NCBI RefSeq assembly: GCF_022414595.1
Contig: NZ_JADWYO010000011.1
Coordinates: forward strand, 50,537 to 114,536
Reading direction: 5' to 3'
Length of the DNA: 64,000 bases
Origin: Streptomyces sp. MUM 203J
Lineage (GTDB): Bacteria; Actinomycetota; Actinomycetes; Streptomycetales; Streptomycetaceae
Shown here in pieces: positions 8,299 to 15,843 of the stretch. How positions within the stretch are numbered: the stretch's first letter is position 1; each line of letters opens with the position of its first letter. Below the pieces are notes generated by a model. That model was not told the DNA's origin and did no database searches. It saw nothing but the letters and a program-made list of their open reading frames with translations. The position numbers and the translations under genes are program-made.

Positions 8299-8628
8299 TC
8301 AGCGGCGGTCCCAGACCAGACGGACCGCGAAGTTCACCTCCGCCGTGCCCTTGGCGACGATGACGCCCGTCTCGCCGCCCATTTTGAGACCGAACGTGAT
8401 CTCCGTCTGCTGCGGGCCGAGCTGCCGCACGGAGCGGGTGACGCTCGACAGCGTGGGCTGTAGCTGGTCCAGCGCCTCCTGGAGCGACATCCGCCCCCGG
8501 ACCGCCAGGCCCTCCTCCGTGCCCTGCGCCAGGTCCTGCGGCCAGGGCCCGACGAGCCCGTCGTCGACCTCGAAGACCGCCGACCGCTCGCCGTCCTCGT
8601 CCACCCTCATCGTGATCAGCTGCGCCAC
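8299..8628 (-). CDS. Trypsin-co-occurring domain protein (Trypco1 / CU044_2847 family)
   Basis: 109 residues from a GTG at 8628 (VAQLITMRVDEDGE). It shows the family pattern of a short beta domain (ITMRVDEDGERSAVFEVDD), a middle helix (LQEALDQLQPTLSSVTRSV) and a closing strand pair (EITFGLKMGGETGVIVAKG, then FAVRLVW). Members often lie next to trypsin-like proteases or NTPases in conflict or signalling modules; no such partner is adjacent here. The frame stays open to 8769, but the upstream part is low-complexity Pro/Gly and probably not translated. It lies 61 bp upstream of hpnR on the same strand and could share its transcript. Confidence 0.72.
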   Translation of the reverse strand: MAQLITMRVDEDGERSAVFEVDDGLVGPWPQDLAQGTEEGLAVRGRMSLQEALDQLQPTLSSVTRSVRQLGPQQTEITFGLKMGGETGVIVAKGTAEVNFAVRLVWDRR

Positions 8629-8921
8629 GCCGTCAGCCTGACCCGGCGGGCCGGGCCCCGCATCCCGGAACGGTCCGTACGGACCACTGCCCGGCGGCCG
8701 TGGCCGTATCTCGCCGGTCCGGGGGACCGGCCGGTTTCCCGGGCGTGTCGCCACGGAAGTCTTCACCACGGTCGGAAACAGGAGGAAGGAAGACGTTCGG
8801 AAGAAACACCTGAGGAAACCGTTGTCGGCATGGCTGCGCCCGATCTCCTGTGTGCCGGACGGTCAGGGACCGTCCGGGGACCCTTCGTCATCCGTCATCG
8901 AGAGAGCAGGGAGCACAGTCC

Positions 8922-9989
8922 GTGCAGCACAGCCAGGACGGCCAGTTCTACGACCCCCACCACGACGACCGCCCCGACACCGGCCCGAGCCCGGCGGGGC
9001 GCCGCGGCGGGAAGCGCGGGCGGCGCGCCGCCCCGGCCGTGCCACGAGTGCGGCGCCACGCCTCGCAGCCCAGGCGCCGCTGGACGTACCAGGGCGCCGG
9101 GCCCGTCGTCGCCGGAGCGGCGGCGCTGGTCGCCGTGACCACCGCCACGTTCGTCCTCGGCGGCACCGGCGGCGACGACTCGACGCGCACCGCCGGAACG
9201 GTGAGCCCGGCGGAGAGCGTCGCGGCGCTGGACCGGTCCGGGGCGGGCGTCCCGGAGGGGGTTCCCTCGGTGCCCGGTACGACACCGGGAACCTCGGCTC
9301 CGGCAAGCCCGGACGGTACGGCCACGGGAGCCCCGAGCGCGTCCGCGTCCGGCTCGGCCCCGGCTTCGGGAGCGGCGTCCTCGCCCTCGGCGCCCGGGGC
9401 CGGGAAGGACGGCCCGTCCCGTCCGGCCGGCGGGGACGCCTCCCCGACACGGGCGATATCCGGCACGGGCACCGCGGACGCCCCCTCCGGTCTGCGCGCG
9501 ACCCGGCCCGGTACGGCCACCACGCCCCGTGCCCCGGCACCCACCGGGGCCCGGCGCGCCGGAGAGCAGCCTCCGGCCGGGGGCGCCGCGCCCGAGGGAG
9601 CGGCGGCCGGGCACATCCGGCGGGTCGTGGCGCTGGCCAACGCCGAGCGTGCCAAGGCGGGTTGCCCGGCACTGCGGGTCAACTCACGTCTGCAGAAGGC
9701 CGCGCAGGGCCACGCCGACGACATGGCGGCCCGCAACTACTACGAGCACGACACCCCCGAGGGCCGGAGCGCCGGCGACCGTATCAGCAGTACGGGCTAC
9801 CGCTGGCGCACCTGGGCCGAGAACATCCACCGGGGCCCGAAGGACCCTGCGACCGCGATGCGCGACTGGATGAAGAGCTCCGGGCACCGCAAGAACATCC
9901 TCAACTGTGCGTTCCGGGACATCGGCGTCGGGGTGAACCTCCGCTCCAACGGCCCCTGGTGGGTGCAGAACTTCGGTGCCGCGAGCTGA
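8922..9989 (+). CDS. Membrane-anchored CAP (SCP/PR-1-like) domain protein
   Basis: 355 residues. A basic, Gly-rich N-terminus (about 1-52) is followed by one hydrophobic helix (GAGPVVAGAAALVAVTTATF, about 55-78), then a long Ala/Ser/Pro/Gly linker (about 85-225). The C-terminal CAP domain (about 228-352) has LANAERAKAGCPALRVN, GHADDMAARNYYEHDTPEG, WAENIHRG and SSGHRKNILN, with the His/Glu residues of the CAP cavity. The topology predicts N-in, C-out. Bacterial CAP proteins are exported and their substrates are mostly unknown. I chose the GTG start because GGGAG lies 8 bp upstream. Its stop is 7 bp from that of the convergent sigma-CAP fusion, whose CAP domain is similar. Confidence 0.85.
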   Translation: MQHSQDGQFYDPHHDDRPDTGPSPAGRRGGKRGRRAAPAVPRVRRHASQPRRRWTYQGAGPVVAGAAALVAVTTATFVLGGTGGDDSTRTAGTVSPAESVAALDRSGAGVPEGVPSVPGTTPGTSAPASPDGTATGAPSASASGSAPASGAASSPSAPGAGKDGPSRPAGGDASPTRAISGTGTADAPSGLRATRPGTATTPRAPAPTGARRAGEQPPAGGAAPEGAAAGHIRRVVALANAERAKAGCPALRVNSRLQKAAQGHADDMAARNYYEHDTPEGRSAGDRISSTGYRWRTWAENIHRGPKDPATAMRDWMKSSGHRKNILNCAFRDIGVGVNLRSNGPWWVQNFGAAS

Positions 9990-9996
9990 CGTGCCG

Positions 9997-11934
9997 TCAC
10001 CCCGCCGGGGCGGCGAGGGTCTGCACCCACACCGTGCCCCGAGGACCCGGCACCGCCGCGACGCCCGTGTCCCGGTACCCGCAGCCGAGCATGTTGTCCT
10101 GGTGTCCGGCGCCGTCCATCCAGTCGTCGACGACCACCGCCGCGTCCTGGGGTCCCTGGTGCAGGTTCTCCGCCCAGGCGCCCGCGTCGTACCCGGCGGC
10201 CTCCATCCGCGCGTCCGCGTGCTGCCCCTCGGGGCTCGCGTGGTCGAAGTAGCCGCGCGCCAGCATGTCCTGGGCGTGGGCCCGGGCTGCGGCCGTCAGC
10301 CGGGGGTCCAGCCGGAGGGGCCCGCACCCGGCCTCCGCCCGCCGGGCGTTCACCAGCTCGGTCAGCCGCTGCTCGACGCCGGGCGCGGCGGTGGCCCGCC
10401 GGGTCGCGGTGGGGGAGGGCGAGGGGGACGGTGACCGGGACGGTTCGGGCGCGGGGGAAGACGGTACGGCTTCCGGTGAGGGCGACACGTCACTGCTGCT
10501 CATCACCGCCTCAGGGGAGGCCGTCACCACGGGCGAGGGTGCCTGCGGCCCCGCCGGGACGGGCGGCCCGGGCACGCTCCGGTCGTCCGCGCCGGGCCAC
10601 AGCGCCACGACCACCGCCGCCCCCACCACCGCGCCGCCGGCCCACCGGACCCACCCCGGTGAACCCCCGGAGCCGCCGCCGAGCCCGATTCCACCACCCG
10701 CACCGGGATCCCCCTGCCCCGCGCCCCCACCCGGCCTCGGAAGGCCCGGCACGGAGACGCCGGAACTCCCCGCCCCCGGCACCTCTGCCCCGGCCGCGCC
10801 GAAGCCCTGGAGTCCCGTGGCATCCGTCCCGGGTCCGGCCGCCCAGGTCCCGTCCGTGCCGGAAGCCCCGGTTCCCGGGGTGCCTGCTGTCCCGGGTCCC
10901 GTAGCCCAGTCGGTGCCGCCCGGCCCCGGCGTCCCGGACCCGACCCCCCAGGCCCCCTCGGCGCCGCCCGTGTGGGCTGTGGGCCCGGCGGCGTCGGGCC
11001 AGCCGGCCCCGTAGTCCTGGTGCGCGGTGGTCTCGGTGCCATGGGGCCAGGCGCCGTCTGCCCCGAACGGCTCCGCCTCTGCCTCTCCCTGCGGCGCAGG
11101 GGTGGCGTTCCAGGTCTCGGCTGCGTTCAGGGCGGTGAACCCGTCCCCGGGCGGTGGCAGGAGCAGGCAGGTCGCCGCCGGGGGCACCAGGGCCAGGCCC
11201 GCCAGGAGACCCTCGGCGGGCACCAGGCCCGAGCCGTGGCCGCCGCAGCCCCGGCAGCCGCGGGCGTGGCGGGCGACACGTTTGCGCCACACCCCGGCCG
11301 GGCGGCCGTCCCAGCCCTCCGTCAGCCGGGCCAGCTCAGGGCAACGCGGCGCCGCCGCCAGCGCGCGGACCACCATCCGCCCGGTCTCCAGGCGCTCCTT
11401 CATCCGCTGCACCCGCACCGCCGCGTGCCGCGCCGGAACGTCCAGCGCCTCGGCCAGCTCGGCGCGCGACAGCTCGCCCGCCGCCTCCTGCCACCACAGC
11501 GCCAGCAGCTCCCGGTCCTCCTCGTCCAGCCAGCGTGTCGCCTCCGCCACCTCGCGGCGCTGCCCGGACAGCCCCAGCCGCAGGATGGTCAGGTCCACGA
11601 AGTCCGCGCCGGGGTCGGGCCGTTCGGCCAGCCGCTCCAGCGTGGCGACGGGGGCCTGCCGCCGGTCGGTCCACCGGCGGCGTATCTGGTTCATCGCTAT
11701 CGCGACCAGCCACGGCCGGAACCGTGACGGCTCACGCAGCCCGCCCAGCCCGTCCAGCGCCCGGAACATGGTGTCCTGCACCACGTCGTCGACGTCCGCG
11801 TGCCCGTCCAGGGCCCGGCCGACGATGTTGTAGACCAGCGGCAGATAGTCCGCGACGAGCCGCTCACGGGCACGCCGGTCACCCGCCCGCGCCGCTCTCA
11901 CCAGCTCCGGGTCGTGTTCGTCATCCCTCTGCAT
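9997..11934 (-). CDS. Fusion of ECF sigma factor, zinc motif, membrane helix and extracytoplasmic CAP domain
   Basis: 645 residues. Residues about 20-90 are sigma region 2 (YLPLVYNIVGRALDGHADVD, VVQDTMFRAL, FRPWLVAIAMNQIRRRW). Residues about 140-195 are region 4 (LSRAELAEALDVPARHAAVR). The motif HARGCRGC (about 228-235) has the HxxxCxxC spacing of zinc anti-sigma (ZAS) domains. A Gly/Pro/Thr-rich stretch (about 250-425), a membrane helix (AVVGAAVVVALWPG, about 431) and a Ser/Pro linker lead to a CAP domain (about 516-643) with LVNARRAEAGCGPL, YFDHASPEG, WAENLHQG and GAGHQDNMLG. One chain would therefore hold promoter-recognition domains inside the cell and a CAP domain outside. Release of the sigma part would probably need proteolysis (inference). 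It lies 100 bp downstream of the PGRP amidase and has a paralogue at 17725-19386. Confidence 0.9.
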   Translation of the reverse strand: MQRDDEHDPELVRAARAGDRRARERLVADYLPLVYNIVGRALDGHADVDDVVQDTMFRALDGLGGLREPSRFRPWLVAIAMNQIRRRWTDRRQAPVATLERLAERPDPGADFVDLTILRLGLSGQRREVAEATRWLDEEDRELLALWWQEAAGELSRAELAEALDVPARHAAVRVQRMKERLETGRMVVRALAAAPRCPELARLTEGWDGRPAGVWRKRVARHARGCRGCGGHGSGLVPAEGLLAGLALVPPAATCLLLPPPGDGFTALNAAETWNATPAPQGEAEAEPFGADGAWPHGTETTAHQDYGAGWPDAAGPTAHTGGAEGAWGVGSGTPGPGGTDWATGPGTAGTPGTGASGTDGTWAAGPGTDATGLQGFGAAGAEVPGAGSSGVSVPGLPRPGGGAGQGDPGAGGGIGLGGGSGGSPGWVRWAGGAVVGAAVVVALWPGADDRSVPGPPVPAGPQAPSPVVTASPEAVMSSSDVSPSPEAVPSSPAPEPSRSPSPSPSPTATRRATAAPGVEQRLTELVNARRAEAGCGPLRLDPRLTAAARAHAQDMLARGYFDHASPEGQHADARMEAAGYDAGAWAENLHQGPQDAAVVVDDWMDGAGHQDNMLGCGYRDTGVAAVPGPRGTVWVQTLAAPAG

Positions 11935-12033
11935 GCCTGCCCGCTCCGCCTCGGTCGTTCTGGTTCCGGCCCTGACGGCCCGCCTTGGGAGATCCCGCCG
12001 CGGGATGTCGATAACACAAATACCGGCGCGGTG

Positions 12034-12807
12034 TCAGCGGTGCTGCAGCCGTGCGACCCGCGCGGCGACGTCCGGCAGCCGTGCGTACAGCGCGTCGCCG
12101 GGGCAGCGGGTCGGGTAGCCGTCGGTGTGCCCGCCCACCACCGGCAGCCGGGCCTGCGTGCCTTTCGGGAAGCGGGACTCGTCGTTCGTGGAGACCAGCG
12201 GCACCGTGCCGCGCGGATCCGGCCCGGCCGGGTCCAGCTTCCAGGCGACGAGCCGCGCGATCGCGTTGAGCATCGGCTCCGGCACCCGCACCCCCTCCGT
12301 GAAGGTGCCGATCGCGGCGATGCCGACCGTGCCCTCGTTGAACCCCTTGGTGTGCGCCCCCACCACCGCCCGGTCCACCCCGCCGGCCCGCCCCTCGTAG
12401 ATGATGCCGCAGGCGTCGACGAGGAAGTTGTAGCCGATGTCGTCCCAGTGCCGCCCGAAGGCATGCCCCGCGTACAGCCCGCGCAGCAGTCGCGGCACGG
12501 ACGCGCAGTCGTAGCCGTTCGGGGTGCTGGTGTGGTGGATGACCGCGGCCTTCACCGTGGGCGCGTACCGGGCGGCCGGCGCGGTGGTCACCGTCTCCGC
12601 GCGCCACGCCGCCCGGGGCACGATCACCGGCCGGGGGCTCTGGTGCCGTTCGGGACGGGGCGTCACCGCCGTGCGGGAAGGCGCGGACTCGGCGGGGCGG
12701 CGGGGCGAGGACGCCGGGTTGACCAGCAGGCAGGCCACGACGAGGAGCAGGAGGACGGCGAGGGCGGCGGCGTGGGACCGGCGGGCGTACGGGAGACGCA
12801 GCCGCAT
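12034..12807 (-). CDS. PGRP-type N-acetylmuramoyl-L-alanine amidase
   Basis: 257 residues. An N-terminal signal anchor (AAALAVLLLLVVACLLVNP, about 13-31) is followed by a short Pro/Arg linker and an Amidase_2/PGRP domain (about 60-255). Zinc ligands are seen in VIHHTSTPNGYDC (His) and GGHTDGYPTRCPGD (His and Cys). DDIGYNFLVDACGIIYEGR and GAHTKGFNEGTVGIAAIGTF are standard PGRP strands. It should cut or bind peptidoglycan stem peptides outside the cell. The same-strand sigma-CAP gene starts 100 bp downstream, so a joint wall-related transcript is possible. The start is the ATG at 12807; long upstream extensions lack a signal peptide. Confidence 0.92.
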   Translation of the reverse strand: MRLRLPYARRSHAAALAVLLLLVVACLLVNPASSPRRPAESAPSRTAVTPRPERHQSPRPVIVPRAAWRAETVTTAPAARYAPTVKAAVIHHTSTPNGYDCASVPRLLRGLYAGHAFGRHWDDIGYNFLVDACGIIYEGRAGGVDRAVVGAHTKGFNEGTVGIAAIGTFTEGVRVPEPMLNAIARLVAWKLDPAGPDPRGTVPLVSTNDESRFPKGTQARLPVVGGHTDGYPTRCPGDALYARLPDVAARVARLQHR

Positions 12808-13036
12808 CCTCGCCTCCTCCGTTGCCCGGCGCCCGGCGCACCCGCCGCCGGGCGGGCTCCGCCATGCCGCCCGCCACCGTCGTCACCATGGTCGCGAACC
12901 CTTCCGTCGGCCGCCCCCTGGAGTGCTCCGTACGGAACCACCGGGACTGTCAGTGGTGCCCTCTACCGTGGAAACCGGTCGAGTAGGGTGCCGCGGCCGC
13001 CATGGCCGTCGCGCACTCCCGGGGGAAGGAGCGGGC

Positions 13037-13531
13037 ATGACCGGTGGGCGGGTGTTCGAGGCTGCCACGGGTGACGGGCCCGCGCCGCCCGACCCGGCGG
13101 TGGACCCGGCGGCGGCCGAGCACCGCACTGCCGAGGTGCGGGTGGCGTACGAGGGGATGCTCCAGATCAGACGGCTCACCACCACCTCGGGCGGTGACCC
13201 GGGGGCGGTGCCGGCGCCCTGGGAGCGCCACCGTCCGGTTCGGGCCGTCGCTCTCGCCCTGGAGGCCGCCGGGATACCGCCCTCGGCGCGGGACCCGGAC
13301 GGCGCACGGACCGCCACCGGGTACCGCGTCGCGCCGGGCGAACGGACGGGCACGGTACGGGTGGAGTGGCTCGGCCCGCCCGGCGGCGGCGCCGCGCGGG
13401 ACGAGGAGCGGGCACTGGCCGCATGTGCCCGGGCCCTGGACCGGCTGGGCTGGGAACCGCTGCTGTACAAGGGCCCGCGTGGCCGCCGTTTCCTGGAGGC
13501 CGAGCCGCTGGACGCGGCCTCGGGACCGTAG
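13037..13531 (+). CDS. Hypothetical protein, Streptomyces type
   Basis: 164 residues with no domain I recognise. The ATG is preceded by GGGGGAAGGAGCGG, a strong ribosome site. The N-terminal 35 residues are Ala/Pro-rich, then follow AYEGMLQIRRLTTTSGG, AVALALEAAGIPPSARD, GTVRVEWLGPPGG and ALDRLGWEPLLYKGPRGRRFLEAEP, which look like a small alpha/beta domain. No signal peptide or membrane segment is seen. Codon use fits its neighbours. It is divergent from the PGRP amidase and convergent with the DUF350 gene, from whose stop it is 24 bp away. Confidence 0.68.
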   Translation: MTGGRVFEAATGDGPAPPDPAVDPAAAEHRTAEVRVAYEGMLQIRRLTTTSGGDPGAVPAPWERHRPVRAVALALEAAGIPPSARDPDGARTATGYRVAPGERTGTVRVEWLGPPGGGAARDEERALAACARALDRLGWEPLLYKGPRGRRFLEAEPLDAASGP

Positions 13532-13555
13532 CCGTGGGGGGCGCCGACGGCGCGG

Positions 13556-13978
13556 CTAGGCGATGGACGCGGAGACGATCGCGGAGACCGCGATGTTGCA
13601 GGACGCCGTCACCCACACCGCCGGGTGCGGCTCGGGTTCCACCAGGAGGGCGCCGAGACGGCCCGGCGTGAGCAGGTCCACCACCACGAACGCCACGGCC
13701 ATCATCACCAGGCCCAGCAGCCCGAAGACGGCCGTGGACACGATGCCCTTGCCGAAGTCGTCGTACGTCGACCAGATCGAGGTGAAGACGATGCCGCCGA
13801 TGCCGAGCAGCGCCGAACTCAGCAGCAGGGCACCGTTGCGGTTGCGCTGCTGCCAGATCAGGCTGCGCAGGTTGCCGGGCGTCAGGACGTCCATCAGGAC
13901 TATGCCGAGAATCAGCAGGACCAGCCCCAGGCCGCCGTAAGCGGCGGCCCTGCCGAGTCCGTTGACGATGTCGATCAT
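13556..13978 (-). CDS. DUF350 small membrane protein
   Basis: 140 residues with four hydrophobic segments arranged as two similar halves. VLLILGIVLMDVLTPGNLRSLI and MMAVAFVVVDLLTPGRLGALL both carry the D-x-LTPG motif typical of DUF350 pairs. Family members sit in the cytoplasmic membrane; the function is unknown. The ATG at 13978 gives MIDIVNGLGRAAAYGG. It overlaps nothing and is convergent with the hypothetical gene at 13037-13531. Confidence 0.88.
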   Translation of the reverse strand: MIDIVNGLGRAAAYGGLGLVLLILGIVLMDVLTPGNLRSLIWQQRNRNGALLLSSALLGIGGIVFTSIWSTYDDFGKGIVSTAVFGLLGLVMMAVAFVVVDLLTPGRLGALLVEPEPHPAVWVTASCNIAVSAIVSASIA

Positions 13979-14192
13979 TGTGTCGGCTCCCCGTTGCAGT
14001 CGTATGAGCGGTGACCCCGAGTGATCGCGGTCAAGGCGACGCAAAATGTAGCGCACGGTGGCCGGTCCGCCTCCGGTGCGGTGGGGGAGGCCGGATATGC
14101 CCCGTATGGCGGCGTCCAGCACGGCGGGCCGCGCGGGATTCCGCGCAGAGTGGAACCGCGATCACCCGACGTCCACGCCCCTTGGAGGCCCC

Positions 14193-14792
14193 GTGCACCG
14201 CGTCCACTCCCGCCCATGCCTCGGCCCGCGCCACCGTATGCACCCCCGCTCCCGCCGCAGGGACCTGGGGCTGCTGGCACTCCGGGCGGGAACGGGTGCC
14301 GTGCTCGCCGCGCACGGCACGCAGAAACTGTTCGGCTGGTTCGGCGGCGGCGGACTTCACGGGACGTCACAGGCCATGGAGGCGATGGGCTTCCGTCCCG
14401 GGCGGCACAGCGCCGTCGCCGCCGGTCTCGGCGAGGCGGGCGGTGGCACGCTGCTCGCGCTGGGCCTCGGAACCCCGGCCGCCGGGGCCATGGCGGCGGG
14501 CGCCATGGCGGGCGCGGTGGCCGTGCACGCACCGGCCGGTTTCTTCAACCAGTCCGGCGGCTACGAGTACCCGGCGTTTCTGGGCTTCACCGCCGCCGCG
14601 CTCGGACTGGCGGGTGCGGGCCGCTACTCGCTCGACCACGCCCTCGGGCACCGCCTGGACCGGCCCTGGACCCTGGCCGCCGCGTTCGTCGCCAGCGCCC
14701 TGGGCGCGGCGGCGGTCCTCGGCAAGCGCGCCCGGGACCAGGCGGCCGGGTCCCCGCCTGCCACCGACGATCCCACCGCGCCGGCCGTCTGA
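14193..14792 (+). CDS. DoxX-family membrane protein
   Basis: 199 residues. GGAGG at 14184-14188 decides the GTG start at 14193. After a basic leader come four membrane helices with the DoxX hallmarks LRAGTGAVLAAHGTQKLFGWF, GLGEAGGGTLLALGL, HAPAGFFNQSGGYEYPAFLG and a last helix near VASALGAAAVLG. DoxX proteins are small integral membrane proteins linked to thiol and oxidative-stress biology; this one cannot be assigned a specific reaction. It ends at a strong hairpin shared with the convergent VOC gene. Confidence 0.88.
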   Translation: MHRVHSRPCLGPRHRMHPRSRRRDLGLLALRAGTGAVLAAHGTQKLFGWFGGGGLHGTSQAMEAMGFRPGRHSAVAAGLGEAGGGTLLALGLGTPAAGAMAAGAMAGAVAVHAPAGFFNQSGGYEYPAFLGFTAAALGLAGAGRYSLDHALGHRLDRPWTLAAAFVASALGAAAVLGKRARDQAAGSPPATDDPTAPAV

Positions 14793-14830
14793 ACCGGGAA
14801 CCGGAGACGGCGCGCCCACCGCGAAACGGC

Positions 14831-14868
14831 CGCTGCCGCCACGCCCGGAGCGGGGCGTGGCGGCAGCG
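14831..14868. terminator. Bidirectional terminator hairpin
   Basis: A perfect 16-bp stem (CGCTGCCGCCACGCCC and its complement) has a 6-base loop. It lies between the convergent DoxX (+) and VOC (-) genes, 38 bp past one stop and 22 bp before the other, so it can serve both. Confidence 0.8.
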
Positions 14869-14890
14869 CGGGGCCGTGGCGGACGTGGCG

Positions 14891-15367
14891 TCAGCTTCCG
14901 CCGCCCGTGGACTGCATGGCTTCGCGGGCCCGTCGCTCCATCTCGTCCGCCGGGACGTCCTCCACATGGCTGGCCACATTCCAGCGGTGGCCGAACGGGT
15001 CCTCGAAGGAACCACTCCGGTCGCCGTAGAACTGGTCCTTCACCGGATCCATCTCCCGGGCGCCCCGCGCGAGCGCCTTCGCGAAGACCGCGTCGACGTC
15101 CTCCACGTACACGTACAGGTTCACCGGGGTGCCGCCCACGGTCCTGGGCGAGCGGAACTCCATCTCCGGGTACTCGTCCGCGAGCATGATGACCGAGTCT
15201 CCGATCAGCAGCTCGGCATGGCCGATCCTGCCGTCCGGGCCGTCCATCCTCATGCGCTCCTGAGCGCCGAGCACGGTGCGGTAGAAGTCGAGCGCGTCGG
15301 CGGCACCGTCGCAGCAGAGGTACGGCGTGACACGCGGATGGTTGTCGGGAACAGGCTTGACGCTCAC
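14891..15367 (-). CDS. VOC-family (glyoxalase/PhnB-like) protein
   Basis: 158 residues with two beta-alpha-beta-beta-beta units: VTPYLCCDGAADALDFYRTVLGAQ with HAELLIGDSVIMLADEYPE, and NLYVYVEDVDAVFAKALARG with DRSGSFEDPFGHRWNVASH. This is the PhnB/YdcJ-like branch of the vicinal oxygen chelate superfamily. Likely metal-site residues are the His of GHAEL, the Glu of SFEDPFG and others, but the substrate cannot be told from sequence. It is a single-gene unit facing the DoxX gene. Confidence 0.86.
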   Translation of the reverse strand: MSVKPVPDNHPRVTPYLCCDGAADALDFYRTVLGAQERMRMDGPDGRIGHAELLIGDSVIMLADEYPEMEFRSPRTVGGTPVNLYVYVEDVDAVFAKALARGAREMDPVKDQFYGDRSGSFEDPFGHRWNVASHVEDVPADEMERRAREAMQSTGGGS

Positions 15368-15843
15368 GGGGGACTCCCGCCCTTCCGGTCAAGTAGGGAG
15401 CAGAGCAGATCGCGCTGCACTCGGGGCACAGGGGAGAGTCCCGTGTGCCCGGACCACCCGACCAGCCTGACACGCCGCACGAGCCCCCGCAGCCGGGTGC
15501 ACCCACACCCCCGGCCGGTACCTGAAGGACCGGCGCGGGCGCCGTGGAGGTCCCCTCCGCCCGGGGGCCGTGTTCCCGTGCTTCCGGGTAGTGCCGCCGA
15601 TGTCTCCGAGGGCGCAGCCGCCCCGTGTACGGACGGTCGGCTTTACGGACCCGGGGTGGATGTCCCCCGTCTCGGACGGCCCGACGGCCGGCCCGCCGCC
15701 GTGGACGTACGGCCCGTCACCCTGTGCCCGGCCCCGGCGCCACGAACGCGGGCCGCCGGTCGCGCATGCCGGGTTGCCCGTGTCGCCGTCCGTCCGGCAG
15801 GTGCCGACTGGCCGGATATTGGCGTTATGTCTAGTTTCTCCCT
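15368..15843. other. Intergenic region, 476 bp, no gene seen
   Basis: It separates the divergent VOC and acetolactate-synthase genes. Open frames here are GC-driven and have no recognisable product. The last 40 bp before the acetolactate-synthase ATG are AT-richer and contain TAGTTT about 10 bp upstream of it without a ribosome site, so a leaderless start is possible. Confidence 0.4.
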
